Assembly: GCA_017617715.1 (NCBI GenBank)
Contig: JAFZVQ010000066.1
Location: 1-57,648, forward strand
From: Bacteroidales bacterium
Lineage (GTDB): Bacteria > Bacteroidota > Bacteroidia > Bacteroidales > UBA932
Length of the DNA stretch: 57,648 nt
Reading direction: 5' to 3'
Shown: piece by piece, positions 43,083 to 52,181 of the stretch
Layout: each line of letters starts with the position of its first letter
Numbering within the stretch: position 1 is the stretch's first letter
The notes under the pieces: model-generated
Seen by the model: only the letters and a program-made list of their open reading frames with translations
Told to the model about the DNA's origin: nothing
Database searches by the model: none
Program-made: the position numbers and the translations under genes

Positions 43083-43140
43083 GGGAGCGATTCTCCCCCT
43101 GGCGCTCCCAAATGGCAGGAAAATCTGGCTATCGGGAGCG
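43083..43140. repeat. Alternative pairing repeats GGGAGCG / CGCTCCC / GGGAGCG
   Basis: GGGAGCG occurs at 43083-43089 and 43134-43140, both followed by ATT. CGCTCCC at 43103-43109 can pair with either copy, giving two mutually exclusive hairpins. They lie between the rplI terminator and the DUF2147 promoter. Confidence 0.4.
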
Positions 43141-43185
43141 ATTTTGGATAAATAACGCCCGGATATGGTATTTGGAAAGAATAAC

Positions 43186-43193
43186 TATATTTG
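43186..43193 (+). promoter_or_regulatory. -7 box TATATTTG of the DUF2147 gene
   Basis: TATATTTG, 21 bases before the ATG. No TTTG is present at the usual -33 distance. Confidence 0.55.
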
Positions 43194-43213
43194 CATAAAC
43201 AATAAAAAATAGA

Positions 43214-43660
43214 ATGAAACATCTCATCACCTCTCTGGCGGTTGCGATTCTTTGCACGCTTTCAGCTTTCGCACAAAACGAAAAAGCAGACAACATCATA
43301 GGCAAGTACATCTGCGGCACCGGCAAGGATGCCTACAAAGTGGAAATCACCAGGCAATCCGACGGCGGCTACAAGTGCCAGATATTCTGGGTGGCCGATC
43401 CCCTTGACGAAAACGGTAAACCGTCCCTCGACACCAAGAATCCGGACAAGTCGCTCCGTAATGTACCTATGGACAAGGTTGTCCTTTTCACCGGACTGAA
43501 ATACAATGCGGAGAAAAAGCACTGGTCCGACACCAAGATTTACGATCCCAACAGGGGAATCAAGGTCAAAGTTACCATCAATTTCGACAATCCAAAGACC
43601 CTCAAGGTGCGTGGCACCGTGTTCGGTATAGGCGAGACCGTCACCTGGACGCGCCTGTAA
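43214..43660 (+). CDS. Secreted DUF2147 protein
   Basis: 148 residues. The signal peptide MKHLITSLAVAILCTLSAFA is followed by mature QNEKADNIIGKYICG. The remainder fits DUF2147, a small beta-barrel-like periplasmic domain: KVEITRQSDGGYKCQIFWV, KVVLFTGLKYNAEKKHWSDTKIYDPNRGIKVKV (motif IYDPNRG) and TLKVRGTVFGIGETVTWTR. Function of the family is unknown. A 25-base gap separates it from the acyltransferase gene, so they may share a transcript. Confidence 0.9.
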   Translation: MKHLITSLAVAILCTLSAFAQNEKADNIIGKYICGTGKDAYKVEITRQSDGGYKCQIFWVADPLDENGKPSLDTKNPDKSLRNVPMDKVVLFTGLKYNAEKKHWSDTKIYDPNRGIKVKVTINFDNPKTLKVRGTVFGIGETVTWTRL

Positions 43661-43685
43661 TCCGACTGACCCCTGATTTGTGACG

Positions 43686-44600
43686 ATGAAGAAATTCGTG
43701 GTAAAGTCTTTGATGCGCCTGATGGGCTCGATGCCCCTCAGGCTGCATTATTGCTTTGCCGGCCTGCTCGCATTTCTGGCCAGTAGGGTATTCCGCTACC
43801 GGGTGGGAATCGTGGAGAAGAATCTTGCCGCCAGTTTTCCGGGCAGGGATGCCAGGGAGTTAAAGCGGATCAAGTATCAGTTCTACAGGCACTTCGCGGA
43901 TATCATCGTCGAGACCGTCTGGTTCGGAGCGTGCAGGGGACCGAAGCGCCTGAGGAATGCCCGGCTGGTCGAGATAAGCAATGTCGAAGTCCTGAACCGC
44001 ATGTACGAAAATGCCCCGAGCGTCATGGTGCTTATGTCGCACGCCGGCAACTGGGAGCTCATCGGCGGAATGGCCTCATACAATTATACCGACGAGCCTT
44101 CCTGCTTCACCGAGCAGAACTTTAGCGTGGTGTACCTGAAGCAGAAGAACCGTATGTGGGACGAAATCCTGCGAGACAACCGCACGGCCCCGCTCATCGA
44201 CCCGAAAGGCTTCCCCGGCTATCTGGAGGCCCGGCAGGCGATGCGCTATGTATTTGAGCATCAAAACGAAAAGAAGATATACAACTTCATCACCGACCAG
44301 CATCCTTACTTCAGGGCCAAGGATTTCCTGAAGGTGACGTTCATGCACAGGGAATGCGAATCCATGAGAGGCGCCGCTGAACTTGCCTGCCGTTTCGGCA
44401 TGGCGGTGTGCTACCTGAGCATGCCTGTGGAAAGCCGCGGACACTACAAATTGACATACGTCCCTATCTGCGAATCCGCCACCGTCATGCCGGCCGACGA
44501 GGTAATGCGCCGCTACTATGAGCTGCTGGAATCAGATATAGAAGCCCAGCCATGGAATTACCTATGGACCCACAACAGATGGAAAAAATTTCCGAAATAA
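43686..44600 (+). CDS. Lipid A biosynthesis acyltransferase (LpxL/HtrB family)
   Basis: Inner-membrane acyltransferase adding a secondary acyl chain to lipid A. 304 residues. An N-terminal hydrophobic anchor (LHYCFAGLLAFLASRVF) is followed by VEKNLAASFPGRDARELKRI, the H-x4-E catalytic motif in MSHAGNWELIGG (about 114-125), and the later DQHPYFRAKDFLKVTFMHRE. The ATG at 43686 is preferred to a GTG two codons upstream. It is followed 12 bases later by pepD. Confidence 0.92.
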   Translation: MKKFVVKSLMRLMGSMPLRLHYCFAGLLAFLASRVFRYRVGIVEKNLAASFPGRDARELKRIKYQFYRHFADIIVETVWFGACRGPKRLRNARLVEISNVEVLNRMYENAPSVMVLMSHAGNWELIGGMASYNYTDEPSCFTEQNFSVVYLKQKNRMWDEILRDNRTAPLIDPKGFPGYLEARQAMRYVFEHQNEKKIYNFITDQHPYFRAKDFLKVTFMHRECESMRGAAELACRFGMAVCYLSMPVESRGHYKLTYVPICESATVMPADEVMRRYYELLESDIEAQPWNYLWTHNRWKKFPK

Positions 44601-44612
44601 TATATTATCACT

Positions 44613-46094
44613 ATGACTATCAAAGATTTACAACCCTCCGTGGTATGGAATAACTTCTATTCCATCACCCGTTGCCCCCGTCCGTCCAAACACGAAGAAA
44701 TCATCCGCAAGTTCCTGCTTGACTGGGCGGCCCGGCACAAGATCGAGGCTTTCACCGACGAGCCAGGCAACGTGATAATGCGCGTGCCTGCCACTCCCGG
44801 CTATGAGCATCTCAAAACCGTCGTTCTCCAGGGCCACATGGATATGGTGCCCCAGAAGAACGCCGACGTGCAGCACGACTTCCTCAAGGATCCCATCGAG
44901 ACCTGGGTGGACGGCGAATGGCTGCGCGCCAAAGGCACCACGCTCGGAGCGGACAACGGCCTCGGCGTAGCCCTCGCCATGGCGGTGGCCGAATCGCCCG
45001 AAGTAAAGCACGGCCCCATCGAAATACTCGTCACCTACGACGAGGAGACCGGAATGACCGGCGCCAGCCTGCTCAAGCCGGACATCCTGAAGGGAGACAT
45101 CCTGATCAACCTCGACTCCGAGACCGAAGGAGAACTCTACGTGGGCTGCGCAGGCGGTCTCGACGCCGTTGCCCGTGCCCGCTACCGCCGCAAGAAGGAG
45201 CCCCGCGCCCATCTTTGCTATACCCTTGCCGTCAAAGGCTGCCAGGGTGGCCATTCCGGAATGGACATCATCCTTTGCCGGGCCAACGCCAACCGCCTGA
45301 TGGCCAGGATACTGCTTCCCCTGCTCGAAAGGCACGGGGTCAAGCTGATCGACCTCGAAGGAGGCACCCTGCGCAACGCCATTCCGCGCGAGGCCTTTGC
45401 CACCGTGTATGTCCACAAGAAGAAAGTCGCCGCCGCAAAGCGCGCCGTGGCCCGCATAGCCAAACTCCTGAAAGCGGAGTATGCCGCTACCGATCCCGGC
45501 CTTAACGTGGTGTTCGAGCCCTACGTCCCCGCCCCGGGCGAGGTCTGCGACCATGAAGACTGCAAGTACGTCTCCGAAGAGGCGGCCCTCCGTTTCGTCC
45601 GCTGCATCCTTGCATGCCCGGACGGTGTGGAGCGCATGAGCGACGCCATGCCGGGCATGGTGGAGACCTCCAACAACCTTGCGATGGTGAAGATCTACCG
45701 CGGCGAATTCTTCCTCAGCTGCCTGATGCGCAGTTCCGTCGACTCCGCCAAGGCAGCGCTCGCCGCACGCATGAAATCCGTCTTCCAGCTTGCCGGCATA
45801 CGCATCGCCTTCAGCGGCGGCTACAGCGGCTGGGCGCCTAATGCATCGTCCGAGATACTCGCCGTTATGAAGAAAGTCTACAAGGACATGTTCGGCAAGG
45901 AGCCTCTGGTGATGGCTATCCACGCCGGTCTCGAATGCGGCATCCTTTCCGGCGCATATCCCCACTGGGATATGGTGTCCATGGGTCCCACCCTCCTGAG
46001 CCCCCATTCCCCAGACGAAAGGGCCTTTATCCCTTCTGTCCAGAAAGTCTGGGACTTCCTGCAGAAGGTTCTCGTGAACATACCTGCCAAGTAG
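44613..46094 (+). CDS. pepD: Aminoacyl-histidine dipeptidase (PepD, peptidase family M20)
   Basis: Cytosolic dinuclear zinc dipeptidase (carnosinase-like), 493 residues. Zinc and catalytic motifs are LQGHMDMVPQK (H, D), GADNGLGVALAMAV (bridging D), TYDEETGMTGAS (E, E) and INLDSETEGELYVGCAGG. GGHSGMDI lies at the lid domain, and the C-terminal AIHAGLECG has the last ligands. It has no signal peptide. It is part of a run of peptide-degrading and peptide-transport genes. Confidence 0.95.
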   Translation: MTIKDLQPSVVWNNFYSITRCPRPSKHEEIIRKFLLDWAARHKIEAFTDEPGNVIMRVPATPGYEHLKTVVLQGHMDMVPQKNADVQHDFLKDPIETWVDGEWLRAKGTTLGADNGLGVALAMAVAESPEVKHGPIEILVTYDEETGMTGASLLKPDILKGDILINLDSETEGELYVGCAGGLDAVARARYRRKKEPRAHLCYTLAVKGCQGGHSGMDIILCRANANRLMARILLPLLERHGVKLIDLEGGTLRNAIPREAFATVYVHKKKVAAAKRAVARIAKLLKAEYAATDPGLNVVFEPYVPAPGEVCDHEDCKYVSEEAALRFVRCILACPDGVERMSDAMPGMVETSNNLAMVKIYRGEFFLSCLMRSSVDSAKAALAARMKSVFQLAGIRIAFSGGYSGWAPNASSEILAVMKKVYKDMFGKEPLVMAIHAGLECGILSGAYPHWDMVSMGPTLLSPHSPDERAFIPSVQKVWDFLQKVLVNIPAK

Positions 46095-46097
46095 CAC

Positions 46098-47654
46098 ATG
46101 CGTAACTGGTTCAGAATAATGCTGACGGTCGCCCTGGCCGTCGGCATTGCCCAAGGGGCGTCCGCCCAGGACAAGGTCGTCAAATCCGTGCTGGAGCTCG
46201 GCCGCACCGACAACCGCACCATGCAGCACTCTGAATACCTGAGCCGCGTGATCGGCGGGCGTCTGGTCGGCACGACAGCCCTCACCCACGCCGAAGCCTG
46301 GGTGAAGGAGCAGTTCGAATCCTGGGGCCTGGAAGTGATGGTGCAGGAAGCCGGCACGATAAACGTCGGATTCGAACGCGGCCCCTGGTCCGGACGCATG
46401 CTTTGCGAAGGCGGCCAGGTGCTGCATTTCGGCACCCCCGCCTACACCGCCGGCACCTGCGGCAAGGTCAAAGGATCTGTGCTCGCCGAGCCGCATTCCC
46501 GCCGCGAGCTGGAGCGTATGAAAGGCGCGCTCAAGGGCGCCTGGGTGCTGCTGGATGCCGAATCCAACGGCATGGCCATCGACCGTACCGAAAAGGCTGA
46601 GACAAAGCGTGCGGAGGTCATCAAAGCCAACGAGGACATCGACCGCCGCAACATGGAAATCATGCGCTGGAACTATGAGCACCGCGATTCCGCCGCCCGC
46701 AAGCCTGTCCCGTACGAAAAGGTGACGGCCGCATTCTACAAGGAAATGGTGGAAGCCGGCGTGCTCGGGTTCATCCGTTCTGCCAAAGTGCCCCTGCAGG
46801 TGATGTACGACCGCGCAGGCGCCTTCGACCTCACCATGGACACGCTCCCGACCGCCTGCGACATCCTGCTCGACGAGGCCCAGTTCGCCACCATACGCAA
46901 GAAGGTCCAGCGTAAAGACATCTTCGAACTGGAATTCGACATACGCAACCACTTCTACCGCGGTCCGGTGGCGTTCCACAACATAATCGGCATCATGCAC
47001 GGCAGCAAGTATCCCAAGCAGTACGTGCTTGCCGGCGGGCACCTCGACTCCTACGACAACGGCACCGGAGCCGTGGACGACGGCAACGGCGTCTCCGTGA
47101 CCATGGAGGCGGCGCGTCTGCTGGCGGCATCGGGAGCGAAGCCCAAGCGCACGCTGCTCTTCTGCATCTGGACGGCGGAAGAATTCGGGCTGCTCGGCTC
47201 GAAATACTTCGTCGACAGCAAGACCGTGCCCCTGGATGCCATCTCCAACTATTTCAACCGGGACGGCGGCCCTCTGATGGCCACGTCCGTAAGTGTGCCG
47301 GAGGCCATGTACGACGACTTCGTGCGCGTCTGCAAGCCGCTGGAGAACTACAATCCGGAAGTTCCGTTCACCGTGGAGAAACGCAGGGGCCCGGCCGGAC
47401 CGCGTCCGAAGAACGCCGGCGGCAGCGACCACGCCTACTTCGCCATGAACGGCGTGCCCACCATTTCCCTCCGCGAGACCGACCCCAAGGGCCTCAACTT
47501 CGACTACCGCGAAATCTGGCACACCGAGCGTGACATCTACAACAAACTCATCCCCGAGTACATGGAGCACTCCGCCGTGGCCACGGCCGTCGCCATGTAC
47601 GGCCTGGCCAACCTGGACCACCTGCTGTCGCGGGAGGGCTTGTACAAGGAATAG
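46098..47654 (+). CDS. Secreted M28-family zinc peptidase
   Basis: 518 residues with a signal peptide (MLTVALAVGIAQGASA then Q). The N-terminal half carries a PA-like insert and a charged helical segment (about 140-215). The M28 catalytic core has AGGHLDSYDNGTGAVDDGNGVS (H, D and the catalytic D), TAEEFGLLGSKYFV (E, E) and GGSDHAYFAMNGVPTISL (H), so all ligands look present. It is probably a periplasmic or surface aminopeptidase/carboxypeptidase. It begins three bases after pepD. Confidence 0.92.
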   Translation: MRNWFRIMLTVALAVGIAQGASAQDKVVKSVLELGRTDNRTMQHSEYLSRVIGGRLVGTTALTHAEAWVKEQFESWGLEVMVQEAGTINVGFERGPWSGRMLCEGGQVLHFGTPAYTAGTCGKVKGSVLAEPHSRRELERMKGALKGAWVLLDAESNGMAIDRTEKAETKRAEVIKANEDIDRRNMEIMRWNYEHRDSAARKPVPYEKVTAAFYKEMVEAGVLGFIRSAKVPLQVMYDRAGAFDLTMDTLPTACDILLDEAQFATIRKKVQRKDIFELEFDIRNHFYRGPVAFHNIIGIMHGSKYPKQYVLAGGHLDSYDNGTGAVDDGNGVSVTMEAARLLAASGAKPKRTLLFCIWTAEEFGLLGSKYFVDSKTVPLDAISNYFNRDGGPLMATSVSVPEAMYDDFVRVCKPLENYNPEVPFTVEKRRGPAGPRPKNAGGSDHAYFAMNGVPTISLRETDPKGLNFDYREIWHTERDIYNKLIPEYMEHSAVATAVAMYGLANLDHLLSREGLYKE

Positions 47655-47661
47655 TTTTTTG

Positions 47662-47669
47662 TATATTTG
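47662..47669 (+). promoter_or_regulatory. Promoter TTG, 19 bases, TATATTTG upstream of the hydrolase lipoprotein
   Basis: The -7 box TATATTTG has a TTG 19 bases upstream (inside the last codons of the M28 gene). The leader is about 30 bases. It likely starts the 47701-55516 transcript. Confidence 0.65.
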
Positions 47670-47700
47670 CAGAATCGACTATAACTAATAACTGTTTTAT

Positions 47701-48687
47701 ATGAAAAAAAGTTTTCAGATCGCATTGATATGTCTGTCCGCAATTGCGCTCAGCAGCTGCATGGCCGGCAAATTCATGAGTAAATATGCGCTGGCGCCCG
47801 AGGTGCACGGCGTAGCCGACATCGAGCGCACCCGCCACAAGGCCGATTCTCTGATGCCTGGCAGCACCGCCTGGTACGACAGCCTCAAGACACTGGGCGT
47901 CCTTCAGGACACCTGGACCACCAGCCATGACGGCAAGAAACTTCATGCCTGCTACGTCAGCGCCGCCAGGCCCGAAGAAGCCGAAGGCACCGCCATCGTG
48001 ATCCACGGCTATGGAGACAACCACTATGTGTTCCTGTATCTGGTCCGCATGTACAGGGACCAGTTCAACTACAACGTGCTGTTCCCCGATCTGCAGTACC
48101 ACGGGTATTCAGAGGGCGACGAGATCCAGATGGGCTGGCTGGACCGCCTCGACATCGAAAAATGGATCCCCATCGCCCATGATATCTTCAATGATGATTT
48201 CATGGTGCTGCACGGAGTTTCCATGGGCGGAGCGACCGTCATGATGACCAGCGGTGACCGGTTACCCGGATATGTGAAATGCTTCATAGAGGACTGCGGC
48301 TATGCATCCGTGGTGAAACAGTTCAACAACAACCGCAAGCAGAGCTTTGCCTTCATCCCTGCGGATGTGCTCCAGAGCGCCAGTCTCGTGACTAAGAAGA
48401 ACTATGGTTGGGGATTCTGGGAAGCCTCTTCCATGGCTCAGGTGGCCAAGTGCGTCCTTCCTATGCTCTTCATCCACGGCGATGCGGACGACTTCGTGCC
48501 ATTCGAGCACCTTCAGCTTAACTACGACGCCAAGATCTACGGCTACAAGGAGAAGTGGGTAGCCCCCGGAGCGGTGCACGCCAATTCCTACGCCAAATAT
48601 CCTGAGGAATACACCAAGACCTGCTCGAACTTCCTCGCCAAGGTCAAGAAGATGATCTCCGACGGCACCTATCCCCTTGGCAACTAA
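47701..48687 (+). CDS. Alpha/beta-hydrolase lipoprotein
   Basis: 328 residues. The lipobox ALSSC puts the lipidated cysteine at about residue 20. The alpha/beta-hydrolase fold shows the oxyanion region VIHGYGDNHY, nucleophile elbow GVSMGG (Ser), acid HGDADDFVP (Asp) and C-terminal histidine in GAVHANSY. It resembles the Bah1/FrsA-like hydrolases often lipid-anchored in this phylum. The substrate (ester or peptide-like) is not clear. It is followed 18 bases later by a peptide transporter. Confidence 0.9.
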   Translation: MKKSFQIALICLSAIALSSCMAGKFMSKYALAPEVHGVADIERTRHKADSLMPGSTAWYDSLKTLGVLQDTWTTSHDGKKLHACYVSAARPEEAEGTAIVIHGYGDNHYVFLYLVRMYRDQFNYNVLFPDLQYHGYSEGDEIQMGWLDRLDIEKWIPIAHDIFNDDFMVLHGVSMGGATVMMTSGDRLPGYVKCFIEDCGYASVVKQFNNNRKQSFAFIPADVLQSASLVTKKNYGWGFWEASSMAQVAKCVLPMLFIHGDADDFVPFEHLQLNYDAKIYGYKEKWVAPGAVHANSYAKYPEEYTKTCSNFLAKVKKMISDGTYPLGN

Positions 48688-48705
48688 CATTAAACATATC
48701 AATCC

Positions 48706-50388
48706 ATGTTCAAAGGACAACCCAAAGGTCTATTTGCCTTAGCGCTGGCCAACACAGGCGAGCGCTTCGGCTACTACACCATGCTCGCCATCTTCCTGCT
48801 GTTCCTGCAGGCCAAATTCGGCTTCTCGGCAGCTGCGGCTGGCCAATTCTATGCAATTTTCCTTGCCGCCGTGTACTTCATGCCCGTCATCGGCGGATGG
48901 CTCGCCGACAAGATTGGTTTCGGCAAATGCGTCATCACCGGTGTCTGCATCATGTTCACCGGCTACCTGTGCCTGGCGATTCCGACGGACGCCTTCGCCG
49001 CCCGCGGCCTCGCCCTGATGCTGATGATCGGCGCCCTGCTGCTCATAGCTGTCGGCACCGGCCTCTTCAAGGGCAACCTCCAGGTGCTCGTGGGCAATCT
49101 TTATGACGACCCGAAATACTCGGCCAAACGCGACTCGGCTTTCAGCCTCTTCTACATGGCCATCAACATCGGCGCCATGTTCGCCCCCACCGCCGCCACG
49201 GCGCTTACCAACAGCAACCTCGCCAAGGCCGGCCTCATCTACAAAGCCGACATCCCCGCCCTGGCCCACCAGTACATCGACGGCACGCTCGCCGATCCCG
49301 GCATACTCGAAGGCCTCAAGGCCGCGATGCCCGGCTCCGACATAGCCGCAATGGACCTCGGCACCTTCAGCCAGTACTATATCAACCAGCTCTCTACGGC
49401 ATACAACATGGGCTTTGCGGTGGCATGCGTGTCCCTTATAGTGTCCATAGCAATCTACCTGGGCTGCCGCAGCTGGTTCAAGCACGCCGACGTGAACGCC
49501 AAGCAGGCCAAGAGCGGCGAAGGCGCCCCCGTCGTGGAACTCACGCCCAAGCAGACCAAGGACCGCATCACCGCCCTCATCTTCGTGTTCGCCGTGGTCA
49601 TCTTCTTCTGGATGGCATTCCACCAGAACGGCTCCTCGCTCACCTACTTCGCCCGTGACTACACCCAGAGCTCGGTGGCCGGCCCCCTAAAGATAGGCTT
49701 CAACATCTGGGCCCTCGCCCTGATTGCCGTGTCGGTGTACACCCTCTTCGGCACGTTCCAGTCGGAAACCGGCAAAGGCAGGATTATCAGCGGAGCCGTG
49801 ACCGTGGCCCTCTGGGGCGGCGCATATATGCTCTACAAGGGCATGGCCCCCGAAATCAGCATCCTTCCCCAGCAGTTCCAGCAGTTCAACCCCTTCTTCG
49901 TGGTGGCACTGACACCTATCTCCATGGCCATTTTCGCCGCGCTTGCAAAGAAGGACAAGGAGCCTTCGGCGCCTAAGAAGATCGGCCTCGGCATGTTCGT
50001 GGCCGCGGTCGGCTACCTCATCATGCTCGCCGCATCCAAGGGCCAGCCGGCTCCGTCGGAGCTCGTTGCCGTCGGTGGCGTATCCCCCGACCCCGTGGTG
50101 CCGACCTACCTGATCTCCACCTATCTGGTGCTCACCTTCGCCGAGCTGCTGCTCTCCCCTATGGGCATCTCCTTCGTGTCCAAGGTGGCCCCGCCCAAGT
50201 ACAAGGGTCTCATGATGGGCCTCTGGTTCGCTGCTACCGCAGTCGGCAACTACCTCAGCTCCATCCCGTCGATGCTTTGGAACAACGTGCCCCTCTGGGT
50301 CAACTGGACGGTGCTCATGGCACTCTGCGTCATCTCCGGCGTGGTCATGTTCTCCATGCTTAAGAAACTTGAAGCAGCCACCGCATAG
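48706..50388 (+). CDS. Proton-coupled oligopeptide transporter (POT/PTR family)
   Basis: Inner-membrane di/tripeptide:H+ symporter, 560 residues with about 14 hydrophobic spans. The family motif ExxERFxYY appears as NTGERFGYY, so the first acidic residue is replaced by Asn. FYAIFLAAVYFMPVIGGWLAD, GTGLFKGNLQVLVGNLY and the PTR signature FSLFYMAINIGAM are conserved. FAELLLSPMGISFVSKVAP is the typical C-terminal motif. It is surrounded by peptidase genes. Confidence 0.93.
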   Translation: MFKGQPKGLFALALANTGERFGYYTMLAIFLLFLQAKFGFSAAAAGQFYAIFLAAVYFMPVIGGWLADKIGFGKCVITGVCIMFTGYLCLAIPTDAFAARGLALMLMIGALLLIAVGTGLFKGNLQVLVGNLYDDPKYSAKRDSAFSLFYMAINIGAMFAPTAATALTNSNLAKAGLIYKADIPALAHQYIDGTLADPGILEGLKAAMPGSDIAAMDLGTFSQYYINQLSTAYNMGFAVACVSLIVSIAIYLGCRSWFKHADVNAKQAKSGEGAPVVELTPKQTKDRITALIFVFAVVIFFWMAFHQNGSSLTYFARDYTQSSVAGPLKIGFNIWALALIAVSVYTLFGTFQSETGKGRIISGAVTVALWGGAYMLYKGMAPEISILPQQFQQFNPFFVVALTPISMAIFAALAKKDKEPSAPKKIGLGMFVAAVGYLIMLAASKGQPAPSELVAVGGVSPDPVVPTYLISTYLVLTFAELLLSPMGISFVSKVAPPKYKGLMMGLWFAATAVGNYLSSIPSMLWNNVPLWVNWTVLMALCVISGVVMFSMLKKLEAATA

Positions 50389-50389
50389 T

Positions 50390-51508
50390 ATGCGAAAGCT
50401 TTCTGCCATCGTGGCCGCGCTCCTGCTCGGGGCCTGTGCACTCGCAGCCGAACTCCCTGACTCCCTCTATGTCGGAGTCAGGGACGGCCACGTGCAGGGC
50501 ATCGCGCTTGACAGGGCGAAGGGCTGCATGTACTTTTCTTTCACCAGTTCTTTTATCAAGACCGACCTCAGCGGCAACATAATCGGCACCATCAACCGCA
50601 TCCAGGGGCACTTGGGCGCCATGACTCTCGGCCCCGACGGCCGCGTGTACGCTTCCCTTGAGTGCAAGGACGATGAAATCGGCAAGGGCATAGCGGACAG
50701 GCTCGGCATAGAGAACCTCAGCCACGACCAGGCTGTGTTCTACGTGGCAATCATCGACGTGGACCGTATCGACAGGCCGGGCATGGACCCGGAAAAAGAC
50801 GGAGTCATGACCACGGTATGCATACGCGAAGCCGTCAAGGACTACGCAGGCAGCACCTACGGATGCACCGGCATCGACGGAATCACCTTCGCGCCCGCCA
50901 TCGGCTCCCGCTGCAAGAAGCTTTTCTTGTACGTAGCCTACGGCATCCGCGGCGACAATTCCCGCACCGACAACGACAACCAGGTGATACTCTGCTACGA
51001 CATCAAGGACTGGAAACGGAAGTACGAGACCCCCGTGGTGTTCGGCACCGTGCCCACAAACGGTCCCGAGAAGCCGCTGCACAAGTATTTCATCCACACC
51101 GGCAACACCACCTGGGGCGTCCAGAACATGGCCTACGACGCCGCCACCGGACGCATCTTCCTTGCCGTGTACAAAGGCAAGAAGCCGCAGTATCCCAACT
51201 ATCCCCTCTTCTGCTTCGACGTGGACCAGAAGCCGGTAAAAGCGTGCCCGAAAGGCCTCAGCGTGAAGCAGGAAATGCTCCGGCTCTCGTCCGACGGCCT
51301 GCTGGACGAATCCACCGGCGTACGCGGCTGGAACTTCAAATGGGGTTCCACCGGTCTCTGCCCCCTGGGCGACGGCCTCTGGTACATCTCCGAGAACCAT
51401 AAAGACAAAGCCACCGGCATTCAGAGCTGCACGGCAAGGCTCTACCGCTGGACCGGTGAAGGCTCCAAACCATTCGTACCAAGACAGCATGAAACAACAG
51501 ACCATTGA
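50390..51508 (+). CDS. Lipoprotein of unknown function, beta-propeller-like
   Basis: 372 residues. The N-terminus MRKLSAIVAALLLGAC gives a lipobox LGAC with Cys16. The mature part has weakly repeated segments (GHVQGIALDRAKGCMYFSF, GHLGAMTLGPDGRVYASLE, TWGVQNMAYDAATGRIFLA and STGLCPLGDGLWYISE) that read like propeller blades, with several cysteines that could form disulfides. I do not recognise a named family. It starts one base after the transporter stop and its 3' end overlaps the next gene by 20 bases. Confidence 0.82.
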   Translation: MRKLSAIVAALLLGACALAAELPDSLYVGVRDGHVQGIALDRAKGCMYFSFTSSFIKTDLSGNIIGTINRIQGHLGAMTLGPDGRVYASLECKDDEIGKGIADRLGIENLSHDQAVFYVAIIDVDRIDRPGMDPEKDGVMTTVCIREAVKDYAGSTYGCTGIDGITFAPAIGSRCKKLFLYVAYGIRGDNSRTDNDNQVILCYDIKDWKRKYETPVVFGTVPTNGPEKPLHKYFIHTGNTTWGVQNMAYDAATGRIFLAVYKGKKPQYPNYPLFCFDVDQKPVKACPKGLSVKQEMLRLSSDGLLDESTGVRGWNFKWGSTGLCPLGDGLWYISENHKDKATGIQSCTARLYRWTGEGSKPFVPRQHETTDH

Positions 51509-52181
51509 GTTGCTCCGCGCCTGGGCGGAGGAATACAACGACCCAAAGTACTTCGAGGAGGACCCGATAGCCTTCCCGCGCGAGTTCGTGCAGCGCGGCG
51601 CCAGCCGGCAGGACATCGAGATTGCCGCCCTGTTCGCTTCTTTCCTTGCCTGGGGCAAGCGCGCCATGATAGTGCGGGACTGCGGCCGCCTGTTCGACGA
51701 AATGGAATGGAAGCCGCTGGAATACGTCATGGCCGGCAGCTACAGGGACGACGAGACCTCCCTGCACCGGACGATCAAATGGAGCGAAACGGCCGCAATT
51801 TGCTCCCGCCTGCGCGAATGGTACACCTGGCACCGCAGCCTTGAAGAGCTGTCCGCCAAAGAGATACGTTCAATCATCTTCCGCCGCAAGGACGACCCGG
51901 CCGCCCCGGACAAGAAAATCAACTTGATGCGCCGCTGGCTGGTCCGGAACGACGGCAAAGTGGACCTGGGCCTGTGGAAGAAGACTTCTCCGGCCGATTT
52001 GATCCTGCCACTGGACGTCCATGTGTACGGGCAGGCATACGCTCTGGGCCTGACGCGCCGCAAATCCAAGGACCTCAGGACTGCCGTCGAAATCACCGGC
52101 CGTTTCCGGGAAATCTGGCCAGATGACCCGACGCTCGGCGATTTCGCCCTGTTCGGCTACGGCGTCACCCACACAAAATAA
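51489..52181 (+). CDS. TIGR02757 family protein (DUF2400)
   Basis: 230 residues, cytosolic. Matches the Bacteroidota TIGR02757/DUF2400 family: YNDPKYFEEDPIAFPREFV, DIEIAALFASFLAWGKRAMI, LMRRWLVRNDGKVDLGLWK and PLDVHVYGQAYALGLTRRKSKDLRTA, ending DPTLGDFALFGYGVTH. The pattern recalls helix-hairpin-helix DNA glycosylases, but the function is unproven. The ATG at 51489 lies inside the upstream gene. Its stop overlaps the next start as TAATG. Confidence 0.88.
   Translation: MKQQTIELLRAWAEEYNDPKYFEEDPIAFPREFVQRGASRQDIEIAALFASFLAWGKRAMIVRDCGRLFDEMEWKPLEYVMAGSYRDDETSLHRTIKWSETAAICSRLREWYTWHRSLEELSAKEIRSIIFRRKDDPAAPDKKINLMRRWLVRNDGKVDLGLWKKTSPADLILPLDVHVYGQAYALGLTRRKSKDLRTAVEITGRFREIWPDDPTLGDFALFGYGVTHTK

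Noticed and set aside
44628-47621. A 997-codon open frame on the minus strand antisense to pepD and the M28 peptidase
   Set aside because: It mirrors the codon pattern of the GC-rich plus-strand genes, shows no known domain or start signal, and the plus-strand proteins have complete catalytic motifs.
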